Both the position numbers and the translations under genes were made by a program. Shown here one piece after another: positions 10,960 through 22,279 of a stretch of DNA of 64,000 nucleotides (its first letter is position 1; every line of letters starts with the position of its first letter). The stretch lies in contig CM067298.1 of NCBI GenBank assembly GCA_034231615.1, forward strand, positions 57,812,883 through 57,876,882, given 5' to 3'. The notes under the pieces are model-generated. The model saw nothing but the letters and a program-made list of their open reading frames with translations. It had not been told where the DNA came from and did not search any database. This DNA is from Meghimatium bilineatum (lineage: Eukaryota > Mollusca > Gastropoda > Stylommatophora > Philomycidae).

Positions 10960-12430
10960 TGATGGTATGCTTACAATACGATCGACTTACAATATCTCAC
11001 TATTCATAGCAAAACCAGGAAAATTTTCGTACTGTATGGGAACTGCCGATTGTACCAGCCGTTAAAGAGGTCTAAAACAGGTCTACACATGCCTGCATAT
11101 GATATACTCAAAACATTCCTTTGATCAGTAATCCAGTTCAAAGACGAATTGATGACATAAGTCATGGTGTTGAAAGCTGCTTGTGTAATTATCTTCAAAC
11201 AAACCTCTTCTTAATTAAAATGGACAAGTCAACAACGTTACCTCGTAATAAAGCACTACTATTGACATATATTCGTCTCGTTATGGATTATCAAAACATT
11301 CATGGAAAGCTGCTCTTTGCGAGAGTTGTAACCGCAGACACTAAAGGCGAATCAATATTTCATGTTTTGAAAGATTATTTAATTGAAAACGCAGTCACTT
11401 TCTCAAATAGAATGTTGACAGCAGCAGATGGAGCACCAGTCATGTGTGGGCGCTATCGTGTTTCTTTAAGCAATTAAAACAAAATGTACTCAGGGTGTTT
11501 GCAAATCACTGTGTCATTCATGGTCAACATTTAGTAGCTAAAAATCTGAGTGCGAGATTGGTAACAATCTCTTCAATTCGTCATAAACGTGGTAAACAAT
11601 ATTTGTAGCAGCACGTTGAATTATAGGTTATTTGCGCAGTTGGGTGAAGAAAATTACGATGATTTTCATCACTTACTCCTTAACAATGAAGTGTGCTGGC
11701 TCTCGAAAGGCTTATGTCTGACAAGATTATTTTCACTTTTTGATACCGTTTTAAAGTTTTTAGACGCTAAAGATACGATTGTGAAAGAACATTTAATCAA
11801 ATTAAAACCAGTCATTGCTTATTTAACATATTTCTTTATTAAATTTATTGAGATTATCTTGCTGTTACACTGTGACAATCTGAATTCAATAAAAACAAAG
11901 TCCATCTTTGCAGCTTTTAATGCCAGAATGAATCTCATGAAGAAAAAATTGGTTGGTGCTAATTTTCCCAGTTCCCGAACTTGTCACTAACAAAATTCCC
12001 AGGATGATGATGTGTTGACCTGCGTTCAACATTTAAATGTCCTTCACACAGACTTTAAAACCAGGTTTGAGAATATATTTTTACCGGAAATACAACAGTG
12101 GCTTAACAATCCATACGGTGACTGAAGAATAAAATGTCATATTGCAAGAAGAGCTGATCGGAGTAAGCACACTCATAGAACAGTTCAGTAAGGGATGTCA
12201 GCAGTTCTGGCTTCAAATAAATATACTTGCTATGATATCTTTTGATAGCTTTTCCATCTTCATACCTCGTAGAAAGTGATTTTAGCGCACTTGTCAATCT
12301 TACAAATAAAAAGAAATCTAATGTAAATCATTGGACGTGGAGTTAAGACTATACCTTACTAATGTGAAGAAAATATTGAAAGATTGCTATCAGAGCATCA
12401 GGTTCATCTCTCTCTCATTAACTGCATTAT
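10960..12430 (+). pseudogene. hAT transposase, ZBED/SCAND3-like, inactivated
   Basis: Best pieces: 11,121-11,477 (QRRIDDISHGVESCLCNYL, TTLPRNKALLLTYIRLV, TADTKGESIFHVLKDYL, AADGAPVMCGRYR) and 11,589-11,990 (FAQLGEENYDDFHHLLLNNE, VCWLSKGLCLTRLFSLFDTV, IKTKSIFAAFNARM), in two frames, with a recognisable CVIHGQHLVAKNLS between them and an EELIGVST block near 12,150. The order matches the domesticated and transposon-encoded hAT proteins of the ZBED5/SCAND3 type. Asp residues at MDKST and in ADGAP correspond to two catalytic positions. Multiple frameshifts and stops; the zinc-finger N-terminus is not evident. Confidence 0.88.
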
Positions 12431-12779
12431 TTGTGCATTAATTTTTTGTAAGAATTTGACTAGATTCTTATGTCTTTCGTTCCAAATCCAACTATTTGCT
12501 TGCTTTCTAAAAAAAGTGTCTTCTAAATAAAGTTTGAATAAAATGTGTACGTGTTCCTCTTTAAAAAAAAAAAACAAACTTCCAATCTAACCCCCCCCCA
12601 AAAAAAAAAATATCAGTGAGCTGTCCAAAACATATTTCAAGTAAATATGTTTAGATAAATAATTTTTTTTTAAATTAACAAAAATACCAATAAAAGCGGT
12701 TGAATTTTTGTTGCCTACAGAAACGGCGTGAAGTTGGTTCAGGGAGCTTCTGCATACTAAACTGTCACATCGAGCATGA

Positions 12780-13260
12780 GGATGGAGATAGAGGGAGTTA
12801 CAGTAATACGTGATTGATTGATAACTGATAAATCACCACACTCGGTAAAAATCACAGACTCTCAAAGCATGCTGCGCAAGATAAAAATGTTCATGCAGAA
12901 AAAGGAATGGTGGGAATTAATGAATATCTCATATGTCCAGAGCATTACATGGATATACTGCCCTGGTCATGCTGGGGTCAGAGGAAACGAGAGAGACGAC
13001 TTATTGACAGGCAATGTGGTGATAGACGGCACATTGCTGAGAAGAGATAAAGCAGATGTGATCAAGGCAGTAATAAGTTTATTTCAAGATGAAGATGATG
13101 TCAATGAGGCCGAGAGCGTAGAAATAAAGAGAATATCAGAAATGAGAGTATCTAGAAGTGAAGGAAGGAAGAGTATTTTATTTGAAAGTCCTGAAGATTA
13201 CGCAATCAACACCTGACGGCGACTCTAAGTCTACATTCCCTGGCAAGGCTGCTGGAACGG
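12780..13260 (+). mobile_element. LINE RNase H/C-terminal fragment nested in the hAT element
   Basis: A 132-codon frame (12,818-13,216) contains MNISYVQSITWIYCPGHAGV, followed by RGNERDDLL, the end of an RNase H domain as found in LINEs, then the downstream ISEMRVSRSEGRKSILF tail. It is unlike the hAT transposase around it and must be a later insertion into the hAT element. The start codon is arbitrary because the true domain begins upstream. Confidence 0.75.
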
Positions 13261-14095
13261 AGAAATAAGCACTTACGGGAGTACCCCACTTGCTGTGATG
13301 CTAGTTTCTAATCAAGAATCAATGTAAATACAGTATTATGCAGGCAGAAGGAAGTGGTTGGGTCCTATGGAAAACACAAAAATCGTCAAGGGGTCTACGG
13401 GCCAAAAAAGCTTAGGAACCACTGCGGTAGTAAAATAAAGTGAAAACAAAAGCCTCAGTATAAACAATAGGAAAACAGAAGTAAAAGCTATGCAGTATTA
13501 CTATCAATGATGCAAAATTAAATCCAGCGGATAAAGTCAAGCATCTTGGCGCGATCTTAACATCAGATAGCAGGTGCTCCAATGAGAACAAGAACACAGG
13601 CCAAATCAACATGAATCAGTAAATCAACAAAAAATGAGAAACATTCTATGCAATAGAGTAATATCAATTCAGGTGCGTGATCGAGTGCTAGGATGTTGTA
13701 TTGAGCCAATCCTTCTTTATGGAAATAAAGCATGGACAGTAAACAAAAATGCTCCAGATCGTTAAGACGAATTGTGAAAATACCATGGGCAGCCAAGAAA
13801 ACTTATGTATAAGTTCTAAGATATGTTGGAATAAAACGGCAAGTTATTGTAAAATTAGAAACAGACAAGCAAGATTTTTATTGCATGTGAAGAGAAAAGT
13901 AAAGCCTGAACATTTAGTAACCACCGCAAAGATCAAGGGGAGAAGAGACAAAGGAAGACAAAGAGAGAAATTTCTTGATGTTTTGTCACTGTGGCACAAA
14001 TAGAAGTCACTAACTGAACTTATTAACAACATAACAACACGAGACAAAGAGTTGTGGAGCAGCATGATCGCCTACGCCACTCGGCATGTCACTTG

Positions 14096-14807
14096 ATTGA
14101 GTGAATGCAGATTATTTTGAAAATAATGTGAAATTTTAATTTTACATCGACTTCAAATTGAGCAGATGTTTATTAAAGCACTTGATGTACCATAACAAAC
14201 ATCATATTTATTATAGCACATGATGTGTCATCGCAAACAGATGTCATGGTAGGGCCTACCTGTCGACGTTGCTTTCATTTATTTTCTCTGATCTAAATCT
14301 ACATCACCGAAACTGCTGTTGAATAAACATAAGTTCATTAGTTTTGGCTCTTAACGTCAATAACTTAAATGTTAGAGTTAATGAGAAACTGTTGGATCTA
14401 AGAAGAGAGTTTGCATAGAAATATCACTATATGCAAGCTCATAGAAAAGGGAATAGGTGTGCTGATTTTGAGGGTTCAAACACCCCCTCTCCCCACCCCA
14501 CCTAGGAATATACGAGAACTCGTAGAACTAAGAAACAATTAAAAGAGGATAAATACTACTCTAATATTACCATCCACCACCCAAAAAAATAACAAAATAA
14601 ATAAATAATTAATTAAAAATTTTAAAAGCCTTACAGTTGTATCTATGATAGAAAAAATATGCAAGAAATTCAGCACTTTGTTTCAAGGAGAATAACTCGA
14701 ATGGATGTTTACATATGAACAGAGAATAGATATTGACAAAAGATGAGGATTTACTTAATTGTCATAAGAGTTTTTCCATTTTCACACTCCCTCTCTCAAT
14801 CTACCTG
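14096..14807. other. No gene recognised
   Basis: AT-rich; contains an A-rich stretch near 14,580-14,620 and no supported gene. Confidence 0.5.
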
Positions 14808-15025
14808 CCATGGTTCACATTGTTTGTTTGGTAAATGGGGAATTAAAGCCTCTAGTCGAGGCACGATCATTTCAACCTAAGACCTTAGTCTGTGTTGGCT
14901 ATAGGCCACGTATCCGGCGTTTTGGCTTGTATCTATGTGTCACCTTACGGTCTGGGACAAGTGAGAAACCGTGTGTGCAATTATTGCCAAAGGAAATCCC
15001 TAGTGCCAGGCGTCTTCTGTGATGA
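14808..15025 (+). repeat. Dispersed repeat, family C, copy 1
   Basis: Shares AATTAAAGCCTCTAGTCGAG, a TTTCAACCTAAGAC block, TATGTTGGCT-like sequence and ATTATTGCCAAAGGAAATCC with the minus strand of 42,378-42,545. Both copies give a similar short open frame (NGELKPLVEARSFQPKT here), which probably reflects shared ancestry in an unidentified element rather than a host gene. Confidence 0.7.
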
Positions 15026-15179
15026 GAATTTTTCTGTTCAAGCTGCTTGAAAACTGTTGGAAAAAAATGAAAGTAAGTACTAATCCTGCGAAGGACTGAT
15101 AGTCATGAGTAGTACCAAAATTCTTGAATAGAATGGGTGAGATTCATTGGCTATAGTAGCACCATCTGTAGCATCGTCT

Positions 15180-16790
15180 AGGTGATGTGATGCCCTCATG
15201 GGATAATGTTCGACTAATAGGACTAAAATGCAATCTCAGTTCTGTGTTGACGTCGTTTCTTTGCTTCCTTGTCCGCCGAAAAATTTCCTGTTATTTCCAC
15301 ATGGGCTAGTATCCACATTACATTAACCTCTATACCATTGTGATATAAGTTTGTTGTCAATCGTAAAATTTCTTATATATCTGGTCTTTGACTGTCATAT
15401 TTATTTTTTATAACTTGAACTTAGGACCTCTCTTACTTCTGCTGCGAGTATTGATGGACCCTCGTCATTATCTTATATGCTTATCTCTGGTCTATTGTCA
15501 TCATATAGTTCTTTGATATATTCTGACCCTCTCTGTACTATATGATCTTTCTCCATTAATACCTGTCTTGTTTAGATTTTAGACACCCTGTAACTGTTAG
15601 CGTTCTTTTCCCTGTTATCACATCAATTTGCTTATGCAGTAATATTGTGTCTTGAATGTAATGTGATTGCATTTCTGTGCAGTCTTGTTCAGCCAGCTTT
15701 CATTTGCTACTTTGCATTTCTCTCTTATCTCATTATGTATTTTAGATATTCATCTATCTTGTGTTTATTTTTTCTTCTGGTGCTCCTCAGCTTAATATAT
15801 CTTCTGTCATGTATTTTTATTTTGCCGTGTGTTTTACTTTTGATATTATATCTTTAGATGTTTGGTTTATCAAATGTTTTAGCATGTTCCATTGATCTTC
15901 AGTACTCTGAATGAATCTTTGCAATGGCATTGTATCTATTCTGTATAATTATATTGTATTTTCATTTAATGTCAGTATCTGATTTCAATAATACTAAATT
16001 TAATTTCATATTTCTTTGTGATCTCTTGATTGTCTTTAATTTTATACACAATTTACCCACCAGTAGTGTATGATCACTGTTGCAGTCAGCATCTGGTCTT
16101 GTTTTCGTAGATATAATGCTGTTTCTATGTCTTTTAGAGACTAAAATATAATCAATTTCCTGTACTATCTCCTGGGCTAATCCATGTAAGCAGCCTTCTT
16201 GTATGTTGCTTGAACCATGTATTCCCTATTATTAAATTATGTGCTTGTGCCTACTCTATCAATAAATCACCTCTTTCGTTCTTAACCTCTAAACCAAATC
16301 TCACAATCACATTATTTATCTCTGTTTCACCTACTTTTGCGTCAAATTCCCCTATCACTATAGTTACTTCATGATTTTTACATTGTTTAATTGCAAGTTC
16401 TAGTCCTCCTCTAGACTGCTTGATGTGGGTGCATAAACTTCTACAATCTTAATATCCAATGGTTTTCTGTTAGTTTCCCTATTATCTGATCTGATATTGC
16501 CATGAAATCCTTCACTATTTTTCCTATTTCTGTGTCTAATAATACGCCTACAACTATCCCATGTTATTGTCCACCTGAATATATATATAACTTTAAATGT
16601 ATCTGATTATATCTCTCCTGCCCCAAGTCACCTCATTCCTAAGATATTTGCTTGCATTCTCTCGCTTCTTGTTTGATGTTGCCTAATTTACCACTCTGTG
16701 CTAACGATCTGACATTCCATGTTGCAATATGAGCACTACATACTGTAGGCCTACTTCTGTGTGTCGCCATGACTTTTTTCTTGGGAGAAT
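15180..16790 (-). mobile_element. LINE endonuclease relic
   Basis: Minus-strand reading: IATWNVRSLAQSGKLGN near 16,720-16,670, IVIGEFDAKVGE near 16,360-16,325, ERGDLL near 16,275 and NTWFKQHTRRL near 16,220-16,185. These are the successive blocks of an apurinic-type LINE endonuclease (WNVRxL, GDFNAKVG, ERGxRL, NTxFxxxxxR). Numerous stops. No RT is seen below it. Confidence 0.8.
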
Positions 16791-17119
16791 AATGTGGTAT
16801 TTTCACATTCACTGTTGCTTTTCACATTCATATGGGGAGTATCCATTTATATCCGCTACCTCTAACAATAATTTATACCGAGACAAATGAGTTATTAATG
16901 TACCAGTACCTAAATAGTTGAATATGTTGAATTAATTGAGACTGATCCAATCTATTTTGATATTGCATTCTGGAGGATATTTATTCTTTGATATCATTAC
17001 TTCAGTTTTTCTGCTATTCCGACTCGTTTATTTATGATTGTTTATAATATTTTACCCAGTTGCTTTATCTGGCTTTAGTATTGGTATTATGATAGCAATG
17101 TGCTATGTTATTAAATGTG

Positions 17120-18215
17120 CTATGTTGGATGATGCTTTCAGAGATCTAGACCTGGGAGTAAACATCACCTACCGCATAGACGAAAAAATGTTCAACCTTT
17201 GGCGGCTTCGAGCAAAACCAAAGTTACATCACACAATCAGGGATATTCTATTTGCTGATGACTGTTCCCTAAATGCCAACTCTGAGGCTGATCTACAATG
17301 TTTTATAGAAAGATTCTCTAAAGCCTGTACTAACTTTGGGCTTTCCATTAACACAGAGAAAACATAAGTCATGTTACAACCAGCACTTGGCAAAAGCTAT
17401 CTCGAGCCCCGCATAAAGGTAAATGGTGTAGCACTGAAAGTTGTGAATATATTCACATATCTAGGCAGTACGTTATCACAAAATGCCAACGTTGATGATG
17501 AAGTGTATATGCCCCTACAAGGATTGCCAAAGCAAGCAGTATTTTCGGCAGATTGTACGCAAATGTTTGCCGTAGAAATGGCATTAACCTACAGACTAAG
17601 CTAAAAGTTTACAGAGCAGTGGTACTTCCAGTGCTGTTATACGCTAGTGAAACATGGACTGTGTATAGACTACATGTGAAAAAACTCAATCATTTTCATA
17701 CAAAAAGTCTCAGAAAAGTTATGAACATCAGATGGCAAGACAAGATTCCATATACCACTGTCCTTGATAGAGCTGGTATCCCAAGCATTGACACGATCCT
17801 GATGCAGACACATATTCGTTGGGCAGGTCATTTGGTGCGTATGCCAGACCATCGTCTGCCAAAGATACTTCTCTATGGTGAGCTAGAGAAGGGTATACGA
17901 TCTCAAGGTGGCCAACATAAGCGCTACAAGGACTCGTTAAAGAACTCACTGAAAGCCTTTGAAATAGACCACGATACATGGGAAGAACTTGCACAAAATA
18001 GATCTACATGGCGTTCTAAAATAAAAAAGAGCGCATCATCTTGTGAAAAGAAGAGAAATGCAGCAGCTCACCAGCGGAGAGCAGCTAGAAAGTCACGGAT
18101 AGACCAAGATCCGTCTACAGTCATTATTCCATGTCCGAACTGTCCAAGGACATTTACAGCTCGAATATGGCTCATTAGCAATCTACGAACTCATAATCAA
18201 GGACATAACTAAAAT
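17120..18215 (+). mobile_element. LINE reverse transcriptase C-terminal half with terminal zinc finger
   Basis: RT motif C ILFADDCSLNA with an intact FADD (17,251-17,262), then FGLSINTEKT, VNIFTYLGSTLS and, from 17,553, 219 codons running through VYRAVVLPVLLYASETW, IRWAGHLVRMPDHRLPK and RSQGGQHKRYKDSLKNSL to a C2H2-like CPNCPRTFTARIWLISNLRT end. Two in-frame stops or shifts (near 17,366 and 17,520) break it, and the N-terminal half of RT is missing. Copies of the same family occur reversed at 37,370-37,920 and 60,900-61,260. Confidence 0.9.
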
Positions 18216-18359
18216 TAAATTTTCAAAAGTGGATGTAACAAATGGTCATCATCACTTGTGATGGACCAACAACATGATGGTAATGTTATATGCTCTTGGT
18301 ATAGTACCAGAATGCCACAAATTATTGAAAAGGTTATTTATTATCATTAGTATAATTTT

Positions 18360-18850
18360 GGGCATTTTCTGATGTATGTCATATCTTAGGATGTAAAATC
18401 CTGAAGTTGTATTTGATTTCTCACCTATTGCTTTAATTACTTCATTTATTTTTATATCTGCTTTACCGGTACTCTATGATGCTTCAGCTGTATTTATTGA
18501 TTTAGAGTAGTTCTTACAGAATTGTCTGTTGTCTATTTATCTCATTTTGGTTCAGGTTACTATTAGCACTAGCTGAATAAAAGTAATCGGCAAGTTCATT
18601 TGCCTTCTCTTTATCAGTTTAAACTTTATTTAACGCTGGCATTATATTATGTTTATTTATAACTTCACTGATTACTTTCAGTTTATTCCATACATCTGAT
18701 GATGGAGTTCTGAAGCTAAAAATTTGACAGAATGTTCTCCAGTGGAGTTATTTTGCTTTAAACATTAGTTATCGGTCTGATATTTTCTTCTGTTCTCTTT
18801 CATCGGACAAGTTTATGAAATTTTCAATTTATTAAATTCAGTTAAAAGTA
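18360..18850 (-). mobile_element. LINE relic, pre-RT linker
   Basis: Minus strand contains TPSSDVWNKLKVISEVINK near 18,650-18,705 and KANELADYFYSASANSNLN near 18,545-18,600, the linker ahead of RT in jockey/CR1-like elements. No catalytic motifs remain. Confidence 0.6.
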
Positions 18851-19590
18851 ATTGGACAATTCAGTCATTGAATGACCATTATAGATGGTGTGTGATCTGT
18901 TATTTTCTAGCTACTCTCCTGTGTTAAGCTGCTGTATTTCTTTTCTTTTCACACAATGCTGCGCCTTTTTTACTTTAGAGTACCATCTAACTTATATTGT
19001 GCAGCACTTTCACCATTTATCATAGTTTATTTAAAAGACTTTCAGTGAGGTCTTTAATGAGACTAAAGGAATGAAATATGTATAATATCCAACAGTAGGT
19101 AAATAACAGATGAAAATATCTTCAATACAATACACCTATAAGAAAACTATTCTCCAGTCTGGCCGGAAAGGAGAGAAAAGAGTAGCTGCACTGTGACCTG
19201 TCATATGTGTCCAAAAAGACAATAAAATATTTTTGTGGGTGGTGTTGGCTGTTCTATACTATAGTGGCTAAAAGTGACAAAACAGCCATGCTGATTTCAG
19301 ATTTTCTGTTCAGAAATGTGCAGATTTAACAGCTAAACTGAAAACCATGACTACACATTGTTATCTGGACTACGTCCTGCTAATCTGCAGGTGTTTGAGA
19401 ATAAACGCAGAAGAGAAGAATATTACAAATGATGCATGTGTGTATAGTTGTGATCTGAGTTTGTAGGTAGACTTATTTCAATGGAGTCAAATAGAATTTG
19501 AAATATGTTTTTATCACATCATACAGCTGTATGTTACATTATACTTGTTTACGCTTATGGAAATATATGTATATGTGTCTTTATATTTGT

Positions 19591-19770
19591 CCGGCTCTGT
19601 GGTGGAATGGTACAGAGAGCGTCTATGATAGCTAAAGTAGTGAGTTTGATCCCCGATACAGGTAATTGTACATCTGGACCATTCAGACAGCAATGGCAAA
19701 TTATTGAACACATTTATTGAACAGCCAAAAAATGCTGGGTTGATGGCTGCTTCCTGAATACGCTAACAAT
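19591..19770 (+). mobile_element. tRNA-derived SINE family A, copy 2
   Basis: CCGGCTCTGTGGTGGAATGG head with box A-like TGGTGGAATGG and box B-like GAGTTTGATCC (19,642-19,652), followed by the same body as the copy at 9,833 (TCTGGACCATTCAGACAGCA, TGCTGGGTTGATGGCT). Confidence 0.82.
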
Positions 19771-19849
19771 TTAAATATGTCTGCAATTAGCTCTTGACAT
19801 AGAGAATGAGAAATGTGTTACGTTGTGTTTGCTTCTTACATTTCAGTTG

Positions 19850-20255
19850 AAAGGCTGAAGTTGGAATGTATCACATTCATTTTCACACATGGTCATGCAG
19901 ATATTCAAGGCAACAAGAGAGCAGATAAGCTTGCGTACGTTGCTATCGTGTCGGGTGATAGCTTATAGAGCAACAGATCAGGCTGACATTTAACTCCATA
20001 TGACAAATGGCATGGGCAAATGAAATTATTTATGGTGATAATTTTTTTCCCATGTTCAGAATATAGGAAATGGACTTAAAATGAGGTATCACCAGAGGTG
20101 AGTGCTACTGTGAGCTCAGAAGAATGTTTTGTGAACCAAGAAAGAACTGAAACTGTCAGTCTACATGTAATGGTGGATACACTAAAGTGCACATCAGAGC
20201 ACCTATGGACGTTTCTGGAGTGCAATGATGATGATCTGATGACTAACTAGCTAAA
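19850..20255 (+). mobile_element. LINE RNase H C-terminal relic and 3' tail
   Basis: Translation gives FTHGHADIQGNKRADKLAY, the last RNase H block (H, then D), with decayed coding after it and RAPMDVSGVQ before the tail at 20,196-20,255. The tail matches 9,440-9,530. Confidence 0.72.
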
Positions 20256-21515
20256 TAACCATTCCAGTATAACTATTTACTAGTTTAAGAAGGACACTTA
20301 ATCTGTCTTAAGAATACTATCATATTACTGGGTGAAAACTTAAATCTATCTATCTATACGCTGTGTCCCTTGTTTACCTTGCAGCATCAGGGTAACAAAT
20401 GATTCCACTAGATTGGAACCAATATAAAATATAGTAAATAGACAAATATTCCATTTAAGAGATTCATTCTGGAACCTTTCCAGTTTCAGGATCCAACAGC
20501 CCATTGATAGACATTTTAAGAGCCAATAAATCTATTTGCTGCAGTTCAAGGTAAATAGTAGGGAAACTTCAAGAAGTGTATCAGTTAATATCTTACAACT
20601 TTATTCTCTAATTCCTTGTTGAACAATTTTTAGCAAAATACCTTGCACTCAAATATACCCATTGGTTTATGATATGTGATTGTAGGTTCAAATAGGAAAC
20701 ATGGCATGGAGTTTTTTTTACCCATAAGTACTCAACTGCCTAGATAGTGGATGATCCGAAACCATTTGATTAGTACATCACCTTCAAAATGTAGACTTCT
20801 CTGTAGAGACAACAACAGTCTTCAAAGTTAACAGAACCTGAGCTGTGAGCTCTGATATTTATTTTCTGGTGACTTAAGTCAACCACAGGAAACATGTTTT
20901 GCAAATCACAAGGAGCACAACCATCACTGGTTTAAATTGAACCAAAATCACCAGTCAGGTTGCAAATTACTTAGCCAGTACACCAGCATATTTAATCCAT
21001 ATTATTTTATTATATAAAACATTAATAACACAAGTTTCAGAAGCGAGCTAGTCATTTTAAAAACTTCAATGAATTTTATCAAGAAAGTGACACTACAAAC
21101 ATCAAATAATACTGCTGAAATTTTAATAATTCTTAACATCTGCTTCATCCCATGTTCAATATATTTTAAAACAAATTTTGAAATTGAAATTATCTACGTA
21201 TAAAAAAATGATATGGCAGGACATATTTGAAATTAAAGTATAGAAACTAAACAGATAATATGAACAAGTAATAAATAAATTAAGAAAACAGTTTATGATT
21301 GAACTGATCTCATAGTACTCCAGACAGATTAATAGATACTAAGTCTGCTCTAGCAGACATGAAAGAGCACACATCTTGACAGTTTCTGTGGTTCCATTGG
21401 ATAAACACATATCTCAGGTGTCCATTTCCACTGGTGTCACATTCAATTATAAAGTTGGTAGAATATTATATTCAGGATGTAGCAATCAACCAAGAACTTT
21501 TTGACTCATAATTTA
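20256..21515. other. No gene recognised
   Basis: No conserved reading frame, RNA gene or matched repeat. Confidence 0.5.
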
Positions 21516-21517
21516 TA

Positions 21518-21560
21518 GGCAATATATATACACCGGTATATATATACACCGGTATATATA
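21518..21560. repeat. Duplicated palindromic ACCGGT/TA repeat
   Basis: Two adjacent copies of a 20-base unit containing TATATATACACCGG, each with the palindrome ACCGGT in an alternating TA context. It directly abuts a SINE copy. Confidence 0.85.
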
Positions 21561-21562
21561 TT

Positions 21563-21682
21563 CAGTAGGTTGCCATTGCTTTCTAAATGGTCTGGATGGG
21601 CTAAAATTTCTTGTAGTAGTGTTTTAACTCCACATCTTGGCCATTCAAAGTGTACACCCTACTTCTCCACCACAGAGCCAGG
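21563..21682 (-). mobile_element. tRNA-derived SINE family A, copy 3
   Basis: Minus strand begins GGCTCTGTGGTGGAGAAG and ends in the TAGAAAGCAATGGCAACCTA body, as in the other copies. Box B is degenerate. Confidence 0.7.
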
Positions 21683-21689
21683 TATTTCT

Positions 21690-22279
21690 TTAATCAAACG
21701 GAATAATAGTCACCTCCTAGTTGATACCTGTCAACAGATACATTTTTCGGCATTTTGTATAAAATATACTCAGGATCCATACCTATCAACTTGGTGAGAT
21801 TAAAACCTGTAAAAATCTTACAAGTTTTAGAAAAACCTCACAGAGTAGTTTGTAAGTTATGATCATTGAATATAGAAATCACAAATTAATTATTAAGGCT
21901 GTTATATTCTTATTTATGTTGTGATTTGAAATGTTAATGTTTAAACCATCTCAGTAATTAATATCCATATTTAAGACTTGACAAATTGACAGATTTTATG
22001 TAGGAAATGTCTTAGAGTATATATCTACGGTGCCAGGAAAGTATATAATCTGAAATTATGAAAAAGTTTACACAAATTTGTAAGGATTACCTGCCAAATA
22101 TAGCTTTTAAAGGCTAAATTTTAAGAGTTAATCTTACAGGGTAACATATCCTATTTGTCTTCCATGATGTTCTTTGTATAATAGATACAAATATCCAACA
22201 GCCAATTTTAATGCAAACATTTCAACTCTCCAATCATCACCTGCATGTCCTGTACTGTACTGTACTGTAGATATATGCC
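21690..22279. other. No gene recognised
   Basis: AT-rich; a short TGTAC repeat lies near 22,250-22,268. Nothing else supported. Confidence 0.5.

Larger units (their letters stand above)
10476..13424 (+). mobile_element. hAT transposon with perfect 8-bp target duplication
   Basis: Left end CAGTGCTTCCCAAAG; right end, inverted, CAGTGGTTCCTAAGC: hAT-type termini. The 8-mer CGGTAGTA occurs directly outside both ends (10,468-10,475 and 13,425-13,432), and removing the element rejoins the RT reading of the host LINE. It carries a decayed transposase (10,960-12,430) and, nearer the right end, a fragment of an unrelated LINE (12,780-13,260). Confidence 0.93.
10045..14095 (+). mobile_element. RTE-like LINE, 5' truncated, interrupted by a hAT element
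   Basis: RT motif A (FIDYSKAFDKVKHSDMI, near 10,105-10,155), motif B (GIRQGCVMSPDLLSLYTE, 10,283-10,336) and a YAED box (near 10,407) lie before the insertion. The reading then resumes after 13,432 with SENKSLSINNRKTEVKA, as RT requires. Farther on come HLGAILTSDSRCSNE (near 13,540) and EHLVTTAKIKGRRDKGRQR (near 13,910-13,965). The 3' end CATGATCGCCTACGCC is at 14,064. YAED instead of YADD and many stops show it is dead. Its 5' part ends at a SINE. Confidence 0.88.

Noticed and set aside
15645-15857. 70-codon hydrophobic frame resembling a membrane protein
   Set aside because: It is the reverse of a decayed LINE endonuclease region with T-rich sequence, which reads as Leu/Phe.
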